NCBI GenBank assembly: GCA_037043235.1 | Contig: JAWRVZ010000077.1 | Span: 1,640,501 to 1,704,500 of the forward strand | Direction: 5' to 3' | From: Rhodeus uyekii | Taxonomy: Eukaryota > Chordata > Actinopteri > Cypriniformes > Acheilognathidae | Length of the DNA: 64,000 nucleotides | Part shown: piece after piece, positions 43,419-56,900 of the stretch | Layout of the letters: the number at the start of each line of letters is the position of its first letter | Numbering within the stretch: the first letter of the stretch is position 1 | Notes under the pieces: generated by a model | The model's database searches: none | Told to the model about the DNA's origin: nothing | What the model saw: only the letters and a program-made list of their open reading frames with translations | Position numbers and translations under genes: made by a program

Positions 43419-45135
43419 GAATGGCGCGGTTATGGATTTGACGGCACTAATATAAATATATGTAAAAAAAAGATACTTACAGTCTTTGCGTGGTATAGAG
43501 GTGGTTCCTGTGGCCATGTCGTTAATAAGAACGGCATTTGGGTTGGGAGCAGGTTTGTGGTTTTGAATGGAGTTTGGTGTTGTGTTTGGTGTCGTGTTGG
43601 GCGGTAGAGTTGGAGTCTGGCTCGTGTTCACAATGCGGTTCTGGTTGGCGGAGTTCGACTGGTCCATGCTGCTCCCCATGCTACTGCCCAGCTGCAGTCT
43701 CCTCATGTGCCGAACCACAGCCGTGGCGTTGAAGGCTTGCTGTTATGTGGAGGGACGAGAAGTCATGGACAATGAGAAGTGAAACAGAAGTGAATCATTC
43801 TCACAGGCTGATTCTTGGGTCCAAAATATGCAGGACTCTGAGCAAATACTTGGGTTTTAATATGTGTTCAGACTATATACGGCAAACTGCATGTCTGCTT
43901 TTATTCATACGGTCACTTGTACTCACTCTCCATTTGCTTTTTGCAAAGTTCTTGCGCATTTGTCGACTGACGGACTCATGGATGTTCTTGCAGAGAGCAG
44001 TGTCTCCCGCAATCCTGGAAAGCAAAATGATAAAGTCAAAACTTTCTTCACGTACAATGATCTCATCTCCTCTTCTCTTCTCTCCTCTCATCTCTCAAGA
44101 AGCACTTTGATTTACTCCAAAGTGTGTAAATTCCCCATGGTTTTCAATCCTTCTGTAGAGGATGTGCTAATTGCCGATTAGTGTTTCGGAATACATAATG
44201 TGAGATTAGGCGCAGCGTCTTAATTGGCTAGCGTTTATTCAGAAGCTTTCCTCCTGCCCTTGAGAGAGAGATCTTGTTGCATGATAATAGAGAGACTGAA
44301 TTCAGCCTGATGATCGCAATGCATTGCAATCCCTCGCTGACGCAGATACTGTCTCCACCTAATATGAATGAAACGTTGCACTAATAGAGTGAAACAAAAC
44401 TCAGTCTCTAAATGCTGCTTATGAAGTCACAGTTCAATTATTCTGATACAGCTTATGTGTCTTAGAGGAGCAGAATGACAGTCCAACAAAATAAATCACA
44501 AAGAACAATGATCTGCAGAGTTCTACTTGTTAATGTCACAAAATTGTCTTTATTAAATATGTAATTTAGACCATTTTACCAACAGTTTGGCTAATGTACT
44601 ACATTACTTGCTAGAAGAACTGGTTGTTGTTGTTGTTATTATTATTATAACAATGACACACACACACACAAATACATACACACACATATATATATATAAT
44701 AATAAAAAAATGTAACTTAAAATGATTGCTTTGCAATAAAATAATTTTAATGGTAAGATACTATTATTGTTATTATTATAAACATTTATTTTCTAATTTT
44801 ATTTAAATTATTAATTCATTTTTTATTTAAATCAAACATATTACTAAATTACAGACAGTTTCACTCTAAATTATTATTATTCAGTTTAGTTTAAAAGTAT
44901 TTCTTCATTTAAATATTTTTAAAAAGAAAAATTAATTTAAAATGCTTTATTTTAATAATTTATCTAAAATATTAAATTGTTTATTTACATTATTTCTAAA
45001 TTAGTGATATTTTCACTTTATTATTATTATTATTGACAAAATAATTAAAAATGATTGATTTTATTTAAATTACGATTATTACAATTAAATTAAAACATTA
45101 TTATTAAGTTATTATTTTCACTCCAAATTATTTTA

Positions 45136-45181
<46 letters not shown>

Positions 45182-48100
45182 ACACATTTATTTAAAATTA
45201 TTTTTTTACTTAAAGAAATATTGAAATTAAATGATCAATTGAAATTATTGATATTTTCACTCTAAAATATTATTATAGAATTTATTTGAAGTAAAATATA
45301 TTGCATCAACAGTAACATACTACTACTAATAATAATAACAATTTAGTTTCAAATGATTTATTAAACAAATACTTTCACTCTAAAATATTACTTCATGTAT
45401 AAAAAGCAGTTTCCCAGGGTACATCAGGACAGCACTAGACTCACCAGGGATGTCGAAGGGCCTGGTCACATGTGTATCTCTTTGAGGGGTCCTTCTCCAT
45501 CAAACAACCAATGAAGTCTTTTGCTGTCCATTAAACATAAAAAATACAACAGTTAAATATTATAAACCTACAAAACATGCATGCACAGGAGAAACATTAA
45601 ACTATATTGACATCATAAAATGTCTCAAGTAGTGAATCTACAGTACGACACATTCTTCCTGTTGGTGAGATAAAACTGAGACTTTGAGTTTATCAGTGGA
45701 AGCACATTCACTGTTCTCTGATTCGTAGGTTGGAAGAATTCCATAGATATTGTGCCTGTGGTGTTTACCGAGTTTCTTGTACGAGATTTTTCCACTCTTA
45801 CTGGCAGCAGGTGGGGTTACTGATGGATGAGTGAGTGTGTTTCAGAATCAACACCTGTAAACCAAACTAGAAGCATAAGTGAATATACCTGAATCAGAAA
45901 TATCATCCCAATACGGTGCGTCAAACTCATAGTCCGCCTTCAGGATCTGCTCAAACAGTTTGGAGTCATTCTCGTCATAAAAGGGAGGGTAACCACACAG
46001 TCTGTAAGAAAACACATGAGTTTATTACATGATATATTTGAGTTAAACATTCCTCCCCCCATTGTCGGCAACAATATTTCAGTCTTATTTACTATTTCAA
46101 AATGTATTTAATTGATTTATATACTAATATGTGTATGTATATGTGTGTATTTAATTGAGGTATATACACCCCAACAACCACCGGCCATTACCATGGTACC
46201 ATGATGGTAAAAAACAGCCACCATCACAGGCCGATGAGACGCTACTGTATGTTGCTGTGTGAACGGGACATTTCGAGTCTCAGACCTATTAGTCAATCCC
46301 AAAAACTGGCAGTGTGAACATAGCCATATATACATTCTATAATTGAGTCATCTCCATAACTGACTTTCTTCTGCTCTTTTCCCTATAATGAAGGTAAATG
46401 GGGATCCAGTTTGTCAAGCTCCAAAATGACAAAACAAAGCTTTATAAAAATGGTCCATATGACTTGTGTGATATGACAAAGCTATCATATGACTTAAGGA
46501 ATGAGGACTACTTTTACAGTACTTATTTTGTCATATTGGTGATTATGGTTATAGCCCTATCCCAGAATAAACCTTTGGGTGACCAATACTTTAGATCACT
46601 GTAATCCTCTAAAGACCCACGAGCGGACACCTTGATTTAACAGTTAACATTATGCTCACTAAAAAAGTGTAAATAAACCCAATGGGCCTCTGGATTTTGG
46701 AAAAGAGAGACAGCTGATTAAACCTGAGCAACGTAAATCAAATCTCTTGGAATGTCGTTCTCCTCCCATCATCAAAGCCATTAAAATACCTTTCCTCATG
46801 GGGAACAGAGGCAAAGAAGGTAATTTTCTGCCTGTTTTCGACCTCATTAGCTTTGTGTTTTTTTTCTCTTCTCGTTGGGTTAGCTAATCAGACGCTAAGA
46901 GAATTAGCTGCGGTTTCGGCCGGTTGTCACTGCAATAATCACACCTGAGAGGAGGCCAACCATCCATGAGATCTGACTCCAAGCTCTAGTGGGCAACCAG
47001 CTCAGAGGAAGCGCGGGGCAAAGGCCCTTATCAGTAAACACACCAGTGTTATGTTAGTCGTATTTATATTGTTTTATAGTATTAATTCATTCGAACTGTA
47101 TCGTTTCTTTTTTAGTAGTATTTTTCTAATGTCCTTTTTGTCATTTATGCTATATAGTTTATATAACTTGACAAGTTTTTGCGAAATGACTCAGTAGAAT
47201 ATACGGACATGGTGGAGGGAAATAAATATGAGACAGAGGAAAATAACAAGTCTGTGCTTTTGCATTGAGCTCTTTGCGAGAAAACGCCATTTTTCTTGGT
47301 AGAATCCAAAAGGTTTTGCACAGCAACGCAAAATTTCTCTGGGTAATTGCATTAACTAATGATTTTTCCTCCATCTCATATGTTTTCCTTTAGGGGCTCC
47401 ATAAGAATGACCACTGGGGCGCATCAAAAGAAATAAAGTTGACAATCAACTAATACTCTAATGACATGTAATTGCTAGTAGAATGTCTAATGTGGACCAT
47501 CGCAATAAAGGGTTACCCCTGTGAATACTTTGGAACAGGACAGCTGTGAGTGGGAGTGATGGGAACCGCAATCTGAACGACAGCTTTACCAGTTTGTTGA
47601 CAGACAGTGTCAGTGTTTGTGTTGGAGCAGGAGTCGCCCCAAAGCAGACGGGATCGAAAACCCAAAACAAAAGACAATTGATAGGAGAAGGTGATGCGAA
47701 GCTTGTTTTGATGTTGGTCGGTCTCCCTTCAGACTCAGAAGCGCAGATGGCCACAGCTCATGTGAAATATACAGCTTTTATGACACTTTCTCAGTATCAT
47801 TATGAACATTCACACGCTACAAAATGAACGAAAACAAATGAAGAAACCAGTGGAATTGCCATGATTTTATTTTGGGAAGGGAATTTTCTAATAATATTGA
47901 GTAGTGATGATGCATTCACAATTATTTTGCTCAAGCAACCTTTCATATTTTTCTATTCACCATGGTATTAATCACAGCACCTAATACTTGTAGTTTGGTC
48001 CGGACCAAAAAACCCCAAAACAATTATTCGTGCTCTGCTAAAGCATTTACGGAGGCATTATAACTCTGTTTTTGGTCTTTGGTCCGTGCTGCACTCACAT

Positions 48101-50948
48101 TTCAGTCGAACCGCACCAGGGTTGGTTTGGAAACAGATCAAGACCCGTCTTTTCAGCGGTGTCGCTTGTTTAGTGCGCACCAGGGTACGGATAACATTCA
48201 CGCTTATTCAAATGAACCGCACTTTGTTTTAATCCAACCAAACATGCCAAGTGTGAACACACCCTTAAAGCACCTTGTTCCTGTTAAAGATTTTAATCTG
48301 GACTAAAGATATTGATTGAAAATCATCATTGAAAATGTTCTGATTCTTAATTTTTATTTGGTAACACTTTACAGTAAGGTTTCAGTTGTTGACATTAGTG
48401 CATTCATTAGTAACGTGCGCTAACAATGGCAATACTTCTATATCACTTATTAATCTTAGTTGATGTTAATTTCAACATTTACTAATACATTCAATATTAT
48501 ATTATTGGTCCTGAACTAACAAAGAACAGTTGTATTTTTATCAACTAACGTTAACAAAGAATGAAACTACTGTAACAAATGTGAAAATTGCTCATTTTTA
48601 GTAAATGTTAATTAACTAAGGTTAACTAAAGAAACCTTGCTTTTTCTCTCTCTCTGTGTGTGTGTGTATTTAAAAAATCTTTTTGTTTTAAGAAAAAAAG
48701 TTACTAACTTGTTAGGAGAACAACACTTTTTGGGTAACTTGATTTAATATTTGGATAACACAATATACCACATGATAAAGGCTTCGGCAATCAATCATCA
48801 CAAAACTAAAAAATAATCTTTTGGTTTTGCTGTATCATCCTGCTTTATATGTAAATACCACTGTATATGAGTAAGTGTATACTGCATATTATATCAATGG
48901 CACCACATCCACCACAGTATTTATTGGTAAGATAGAGTTTCCATTAAACATCCGCTGAGAAATCCAGAAATCTTCCACCAATCAACATTTCAAATATTTG
49001 TGAGACACAAGCTCTCTCTATCCTTTTTTAATGCACCATATAAGGAGTCTGAGTAAAGTGTGGCACAACATCTGTAGCTGATCAGGAGAGATGGGTCACT
49101 TACTCGCTTACACTTACAAAATATTTTCCTCTGATCTTGTTTTTATATGAAAGTCTCATTCAAGCCTTAGCTGAATCATTCCTCCGCTTATAAATGAAAG
49201 CACGAGTGTGGCATTGTGGGTACTCACAGGATGTAGGCAATGACTCCGATGGACCAGCAGTCCACAGCTTTACTGTATGGCTTCTGAGCGAGAACCTCTG
49301 GTGCTGAGAAGAGAGAACGAAACAGATCTGATTAAAACTATTCCTGTCTGGCACTGAGTTTCAGTATTGCAACTACATAAAATCTCTCCTGAGAATTCAA
49401 ACTCGGGTGTCAACAACTTTAATATGTTTTTGTTTCTTCTGTTTAAAATGAAATGGCATAAAATAAAGCATTTATATCTCTTTATATTAAAGTATACTGT
49501 ATGTGCATGCATGTGTTAGCGCGAGCCATGAAGGACGCTCAATTTACCATCAGGACAAACAACTTTTTGAGACGGAGCAACACACACTCACATAGTCATA
49601 ATCCTGTTATTCTCCACAGGAGGTTGAGGCTCTTGAGTCCCTCTAAATTTATTCTATTATGCCTCTAGACATTTTCTTCCTCCCTTCAGGAAACAAGCTT
49701 TCACTCACGACACAAGAGCTTTGGTTCTACGGTTTAGGGCTTCAAGTTGTCCCAGAGTCGCCTATTGTGTGTGCGTGATGGGCTAGTCTGTTACTTATGA
49801 AAGCCACTTCCTGAAAAGCTCTTGAAATGAAAAAGGCACATTTCCATTAGAAATGATGAAACTCTATGACCTTTAAACAAGAGCTCTCAAAAACACACAG
49901 GTGGCAGCTTTGAAGAAGACACTTTTTAAACTGTAGCTTGCTGGCCTACAAGCGACACATAATTCATTAAGCACTTCAACTAAAGTGAAGCTACTCTTTG
50001 GAAAAGGAGCTACATTGAAGCGATGTATCTTTTAGATAATTGTCAGATTATGTAATTTTAAAAAACTGAAACAAAGTACAAGTTAAAGGTTAATTAGGGT
50101 TGTGTTATGTATCAAATAGTCACAATATATTTAGTTATATTCCTGGCGTTATACAATTGAGCAACAAATGAAAATCACTTTTTACTTGGTCAGTAACTCA
50201 ACTTGAGTAAACTTATGCTATAAGTTTCAGTAGCACTGAATCAGTTCAACATATTTCACTGAATCAAAACTCTTTCAGGCTTTTTTATATACTTTTCTAA
50301 ATTGCAGTTCTTACATGCTTAATATACTTGGCAACAATAACTACTTTAGAGTAAATACATAAACACTGAGCTATACATCTAATGCCATTGAAATGATCTC
50401 AATTAGGAAGACTACAAAAAATCTAAAGCACACAATGAAATAATTTATGTTTTAAAACTATTAAAATACACTGCTCAACAAATTAAGGGAACACTAATCA
50501 TCACCAAGTATAACAGCAAGTCAATTCAACTTCAGGGATTTCGATCTGTACAATTAAGGTGCAAATGAAAGAACAGCACTGGAGAGGCAACAGCAAGACG
50601 ATCCACAAACAGGAATGATTTTTCAGGTGATGGCCATAGACATTTGTTCCGGACTGCATCATCTTTAGTTTTGTGTTTTTTTTAGGGTTCTTGTCACTGT
50701 CTCTGTGGCTGCACTCCCCAACACTGCCAACGTCACAAATGCATACATAGTGCATTAGGTCATACGGGCTACTTTTACAGTTTAATTAAGTATGTGCAAA
50801 CAAAACCTGCTTGACATCATCTCCCTATGAAAACCAAACAGTTCATTCCTATCTTAGAACTGCAGGAATGGATGTTTTCCAAGACAGGCTATTTTGAGGC
50901 TATGATCAATATAATCCCATCATCACATTTGAAGTGTCTACTAAAGAA

Positions 50949-50981
<33 letters not shown>

Positions 50982-53900
50982 CGAGAGAGAGAGAGAGAGA
51001 CAAAACAAAAAATAGAGAGAAAGATGAGGAGCTAAAGGATATAAAATTATGACGGCAGTTGATCCTTAAATTTGATTTGGAAAGCATGGTGTGCGACCAT
51101 TACCATTTAAAGACAAAAAGACGGCATGCCAGAGACACACACAGAACGCATGCCTGTGTGCTACTCTCATCCCGGCTGGAGTCTAGTGTTTCCAATGAAG
51201 AGAAACCTCACATGTAGCAGCATCTGACCCCAGCCCAGGATCATATTTTAATTAACAAATACTATTTCTAATAGCAACATTCCTGACCACATAATAGAAA
51301 AGTTTATTATTTACGAGTATAGATTCTAATATTCAAAGATATTTGTACCCAGCCTGTGTGTGTTTATTTCACATGCAGTCATGTTGGCTCAAAGGGTTAC
51401 GGTTGCTCTAATTGCAGGGGAAAAACAGGCAACTCTGGGGCAGTTCTGTCAGTCTGAGATAAGAATAAGCTTTACAGACCGCACACAAATGAACCAACAC
51501 ATGCAGTCGCTTTCCAATAGCTAATCTATATACAGTAATCCGTCGCCACTTCGCGGTTCAAGTTTCGCGGCCTCAGTGGATTGCGGATTTTTCTAAAATA
51601 TTCATCGAAAAATAAAAATGTAAAAATACCGCCATATCGGCAGCCTTATTGCGGAAACCAGTGTTGCTTCATCGTGATGCGAGATAAACTGTTTCCCAGG
51701 ATTCCAGACAAAGAGAGACACACCCACGTCCACACCCACGGGCACTCAGACAAGACACGTGATTGGTTCCCAGTGCGAGATCGACGAATGAGAGCGCGAG
51801 TGGAGTGGGAGCCTTGTCGCCTCTCTCGGAAGCAAATATTGACGATCCAGCGCCGATATCTGACGATGAGGTGCTTCCCGAACTGATTTAAAGGCCTCAT
51901 TATACCAGTGCAGTAACACCATCATCATCATCATCATCATCATCATCACATTCATCGAAGCGCACAGGTCTGTCATCGTCGTCATTACTGGAGTCAAGTC
52001 TCAAGATACTACTGTCATTGACGAGTGTAGAGCACCTTAATACGTATCGTATGAGAGAGTAAATGTATAATATTAAGGTTTTATAATTAAATAGATTTAA
52101 AGTATAAATATACATATTTTAAACATTCTGGTACCTAAACACACATATACGAAAATTCCTAAGGGGGCCAATCCTACTTTGAGGATTCTCACCTATCGCG
52201 GGGGGTTCCGGTCCCTATTAACCGCGATAAACGAAGGATCACTGTGTACTGATTTGTATGAACAGGATATTAACATTCATATCTACAACAGACAAAATCA
52301 TTCATGCTTTCTCAAATACATAAGCCACAGAGAAGCAAAATCATAAACCTCTCCATCTCTCTTTCACATCTCTCTTGCATGTTGTTTGTTGCCCAATTGT
52401 TGGTTTGATTGCTCCTATTCCTCTCTCATTTGTAAGTCGCTTTGTATAAAAGCGTTTGCTAAAAGATGTAAATGTCTTACCCACGTATCCCGGCGTTCCA
52501 CAGGCTGTGGACATGACATCACCCGTCCCCTCCATCTTAGACAGGCCGAAATCACTGATCATGATCTTTGAGCCGTCTTGAGGGTTGAAATAGAGCAGAT
52601 TCTCTGGCTGAAGACAAAACACACAACATTAATATCAAGCACATCAAATCAGAGCTGTGAATGTGATCTGTGAATGTGATCTGTGAATGTGATTCTTCAC
52701 CTTGAGATCTCTGTGTACGATGCCCATAGTGTGGAGGTAGTTTACAGCATCTAGTACTTGTCTGATGAGCGTACTGGCGTCTTTTTCAGTGTAGAAACCT
52801 TTCTCCACGATCCGGTCGAACAACTCTCCCCCAGACACACTGTGTGTAATATGTATTAGTACAGCACAACTGGAGAATTGATGTGAACTGCCCTGTAGGG
52901 GGTGCTGCATGTTGACTCTGATAAGAGTGAACTGAAGAACTGATCTAAGTTCAGAGGAAAAGGACTTTATCTCATCCCTGTAAATTCAAGGACCAAGACA
53001 TCACACAAAGGAGCCTCAGAAAAGAGCTCAATAACGTTTGCCCTCTTCATCTCTTATACAACTGCATTAGCCAGTCATTCTTATGTAAATTCAAAATCTA
53101 CAGCATATAATTAGGCAAATTTAACCTCAAAGCTGGAGACATTCAAGCAGACATGCATTAGTGCAAATCCAGCTTTTCAGAGCACACTGCTACTTTCTGA
53201 AGGTCTTAGGCTGGACTTGGTGTGGTTTGAGAAGGGGTTGTTTTTAAACTATTAAGACTATAGCCCCCCCTTCTGGAAGCAGATTCATTATTATGCATGC
53301 CATTTTTCCACCCTTATGGCGCATAGCAGGAGGTCGACTCCCTTTCATTTATAGTCTCTGGTGACTGGCTTAAAAACGGTCTTGGAACGGTTAGTCTTTA
53401 GAGGCACAGTGAAACTAACAAATATATCTAAAATATATCTTATAAAACAAAGTCAGCTTGTGATGTTTTTGGTCTCTGGCCTACTAATTCATCTATATGT
53501 AGGCCACATGATGAAGTAAAACTAACATTTACATATTAAATTACTCACGTAAACAAATCTAGCTATTAGAAAGTGTTCCTTAAGGTAGCAAAATGCAGAT
53601 TTGAACTTTTTCAAGTGTATATTGGACAAAGCAGCATTTCTGATAGAACTATTGGCAAGTATTTTGACCAAGTATGATTTTTTTCTTACGTTTACAAAGT
53701 ATTACAGCTGCAAACTTGGACATTTACAGTATATATTCCTCCAATGCACATTGATTATTTCATTCCCAAGCAAAGGCTGTGTGTGTGTGTATAGTCGGGG
53801 AGCCAAAGTCTCAAAAGCTCAATAAAATGTGTTGAACCTGACATGGTCTGCCATACTTTTTATTTGTGTTTTTTCTGTTAACTTTGACCCTAAGAACCAA

Positions 53901-56900
53901 TAATTGGAGGGTCTGCTCTGCCGGAAATATCGCGAAAAAAAAATGTGGCCATTTTAGTGTATGCACCCTTTATTTTTTATCAGAAAAATTGTGAAAAATG
54001 TTTTTTTCCTCAAATCCTCAGTGGGTTTGGTAGGCTGTCAATAAATGCATTCCAGATACACAGAACACATGTGCTGACAACATCCACTGAAAAAATAACT
54101 CTTAAAACACATTTCTACATGATTTTGCATCAATTTAATGCAAAAAAATTAGGCGTTTTCTCACTTTTTTTCAATATTTTCATCTTTACTTCATTGGCAA
54201 TCAACTATTCCCCCAAGTTATGACATCAGTCAATATGTCATTCTTTTCACCAAACAGTATACTCATTCCACAGAAAAAATCATAAAAATCCAACCAAAAT
54301 CAATGGATCTGTGATGATTTCACTAATAGTTCATCAGCAGGCTCAGAACCTCAATAGAATTGAATGCTACTCTCAAAATTCCAAAAGACATGCTGGATAT
54401 TTAACATGGTTTTTAATGTCCACATTATTAAGCATCATGGCCTAGGCATATTTTTAATTTCAACATAACCCTGTTCTCCCAATGGAAATGTGTCACACAA
54501 GAAATATAATACAGCAAAATGACTTTCATTATTTTATTGCCACCGATGACAACTATTACTACTTTAACGAAAAAATAATTTAACATGAAGAAAGTGATGA
54601 TGAGTTGACACCAGATAACACCATAGTCTCTTCCTACAACACTGCAAAGAGAATACGGAAGGAGCTCCAGGACCAACGTAAGCAGGCCCTGAAGGAAGCA
54701 AGAGAAGCCAGAACAGCTCAAGCCAGTGGAAGTCACCAGATGCCTGGAAGTATGACTGAAGACCCGTCACTGCAGCTAGAGATATCATACCTGGAGGCAT
54801 CCCAAAGAGTGAGCTCTAACCTATATAACCACCTGGCATGGATGATAACAAATGCATCTCCAGAGTTAGGTGAGGACGGCCGTGTGAAAATCAGTCCTAA
54901 GCAGCAAGAACAAGTCCTCAACCTTGCCCAGGATGTCTGCCAAGCAGTTGCCAAGATCCCAACACCGAAACACGTTGGGACAGCTTTGCACATCCTTAAG
55001 GAAACCAGAAGCAAGTCGACTGTATCACTCTTAAATAGATTTGGGAACAGTATCAGCTACAAAGAAGCACAGAGATATATTACAACAATGGCAATGGCAG
55101 TTGAAGAGCAGACAACTAGGGATGGTGCCTTCATACCAACGAACCTGAAGGTTGGACGATTCACACAGTTTGCATTTGATAACCTTGACTTCCAAGAGTA
55201 CACAAAGGATGGACGAACACTGCATGGCACAACACACATCATATTCCAGTACAAGAATCCAGATGAAGACCCCACACCATTGGTTAGTTTACCTCTACTG
55301 AAAACCCGCCAACCAGCCCTGGAATCTTCTCAGTCTTTTCAGACCAAGGAAAGCCACCTCAGTCTAAAAGATCGTCAAAAGAGTCGCTCCCTGGTTGGAG
55401 TTGAAACAGAGCCTAAGCTTCCTGTGTGTCTAGCAGAACCTCTTGACCACCTGAGCATCCTCTGGCATTTAGTGCATAGCTGCCCTATTGTACTATTGGA
55501 CTATTGGAGGACCTGAAACCAAGTTGTGCTGCTCCAACATGGAGTTCATTCCAAGCATTTCTCATCCCAGATACCATCCCTGCAACTGTGATCAGCTATG
55601 GTCCCTTCTTCCCCAAGTCACCAACAAACCCAGATGTGGTTGAACAGTCTGTTCAGTACTGCATGGATGTGTCGAGAAAACATGGTCAAGAGTATGCCAT
55701 CATCACATGTGATCAAGCAATCTATGAGGTGGTTCTGAGTATGCAAAAGAAGAACAAAGAGAAGTATGCCAAACTTATCTTGCGCATGGGTGGCTTCCAT
55801 ATTGCTCAGAATTTCCTTGGAGCCATTGGGCATTTGATGCAGTCCACTGGAATCGAAGACATCATGGTCGAAGCTGATGTCTGTCTCCGTGGAACAGCAA
55901 ACAAAATCATCAGTGGGAAAGACTACTATGCAATGCTGCACGCCCACACTATGGTGTATGCAGCCATGTTTGCCCTACACTGGGAAGCATTTGCCAGATG
56001 GTTGGTCGATGAAGAGAAGGACCTGGAGTACATGTGTGTGCTTAGCAACAATGTTCAGCTACTCCTAGATGCCCTGTCAGAAGAGGATGTAGAGAAGGCA
56101 ACTTCTGCGTGTGCTGATGCAACTGATCAACTTAAAAAGCTGACATGTTTGATGGCTGAGTTTGATGAAGCACGTACCTCACCTACCACAAAGTTATGGC
56201 TAATGTACATGGATATGGTGATGATTCTTAGACGGTTCGTCCATGCTGAGCGTGCAGGTCTGTGGGAGGAACACCTGGCTGAAGTGGAAAAGATGTTACC
56301 ATACCTTGTAGCTGCTGGCCACTACAAGTATGTATCCTGCCTGCCCCACTACCTAGAAGCTATGAGAAGCTTGCCTACACTGGCTCCAAACATCTATAGG
56401 GAATTCAAGGATGGGAAGTTCACTGTACGTCAAACAGAAGGACGGTTCAATGGTGTCTGGACAGACATGGCACTTGAGAAAACCTACAACCGTGATGCCA
56501 AGACAAAACTCTTCACTGGCATCAGTCAGCAGCCAGCTGCCATGGAGAAATACTTGAAAGCTCTTCCAGTTCTGACAGCTGTGTCAGAGCAGACAAAGGC
56601 TATGGCACACCTGGATGCAGATGACACCAAACACCACAAGGACAAGGACAGCCAAGGTGCAAAGGAGGCAGAAGGTGTAAGGAAAATAACAGATGTCATC
56701 AACAACCAGATGATCAATCCTTTCACATGTGAAGAACAGGAGCTGATCAACATTTCAACAGGCCACAAAGCCACATCTGCTGATTTGATCTGTGCTCGTG
56801 AAAAAGGTCTGGAGGCTCTGGCTGCAGCAAGAAGAACAGACAGTGAGAAAGTAGCCCAAATTAAACTTTCAAACTTCACAGCAAAGCCAAAGAAGTCAAT

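Larger units (their letters stand above)
46120..49227. other. camk1d intron sequence with degraded repeats
   Basis: No exon was found between the exons at 46001 and 49228. The intron contains degraded elements at 47990-48270 and 48361-48640 and is otherwise unremarkable. Confidence 0.6.

Noticed and set aside
50501..50755. 84-codon minus-strand open frame
   Set aside because: It lies within a repeated DNA-element fragment, with no domain and no splice support.
53945..54223. 92-codon open frame, also present inverted at 58983-59261
   Set aside because: It is duplicated only because it lies in the transposon TIR. It is AT-rich, without domain, signal or codon bias.
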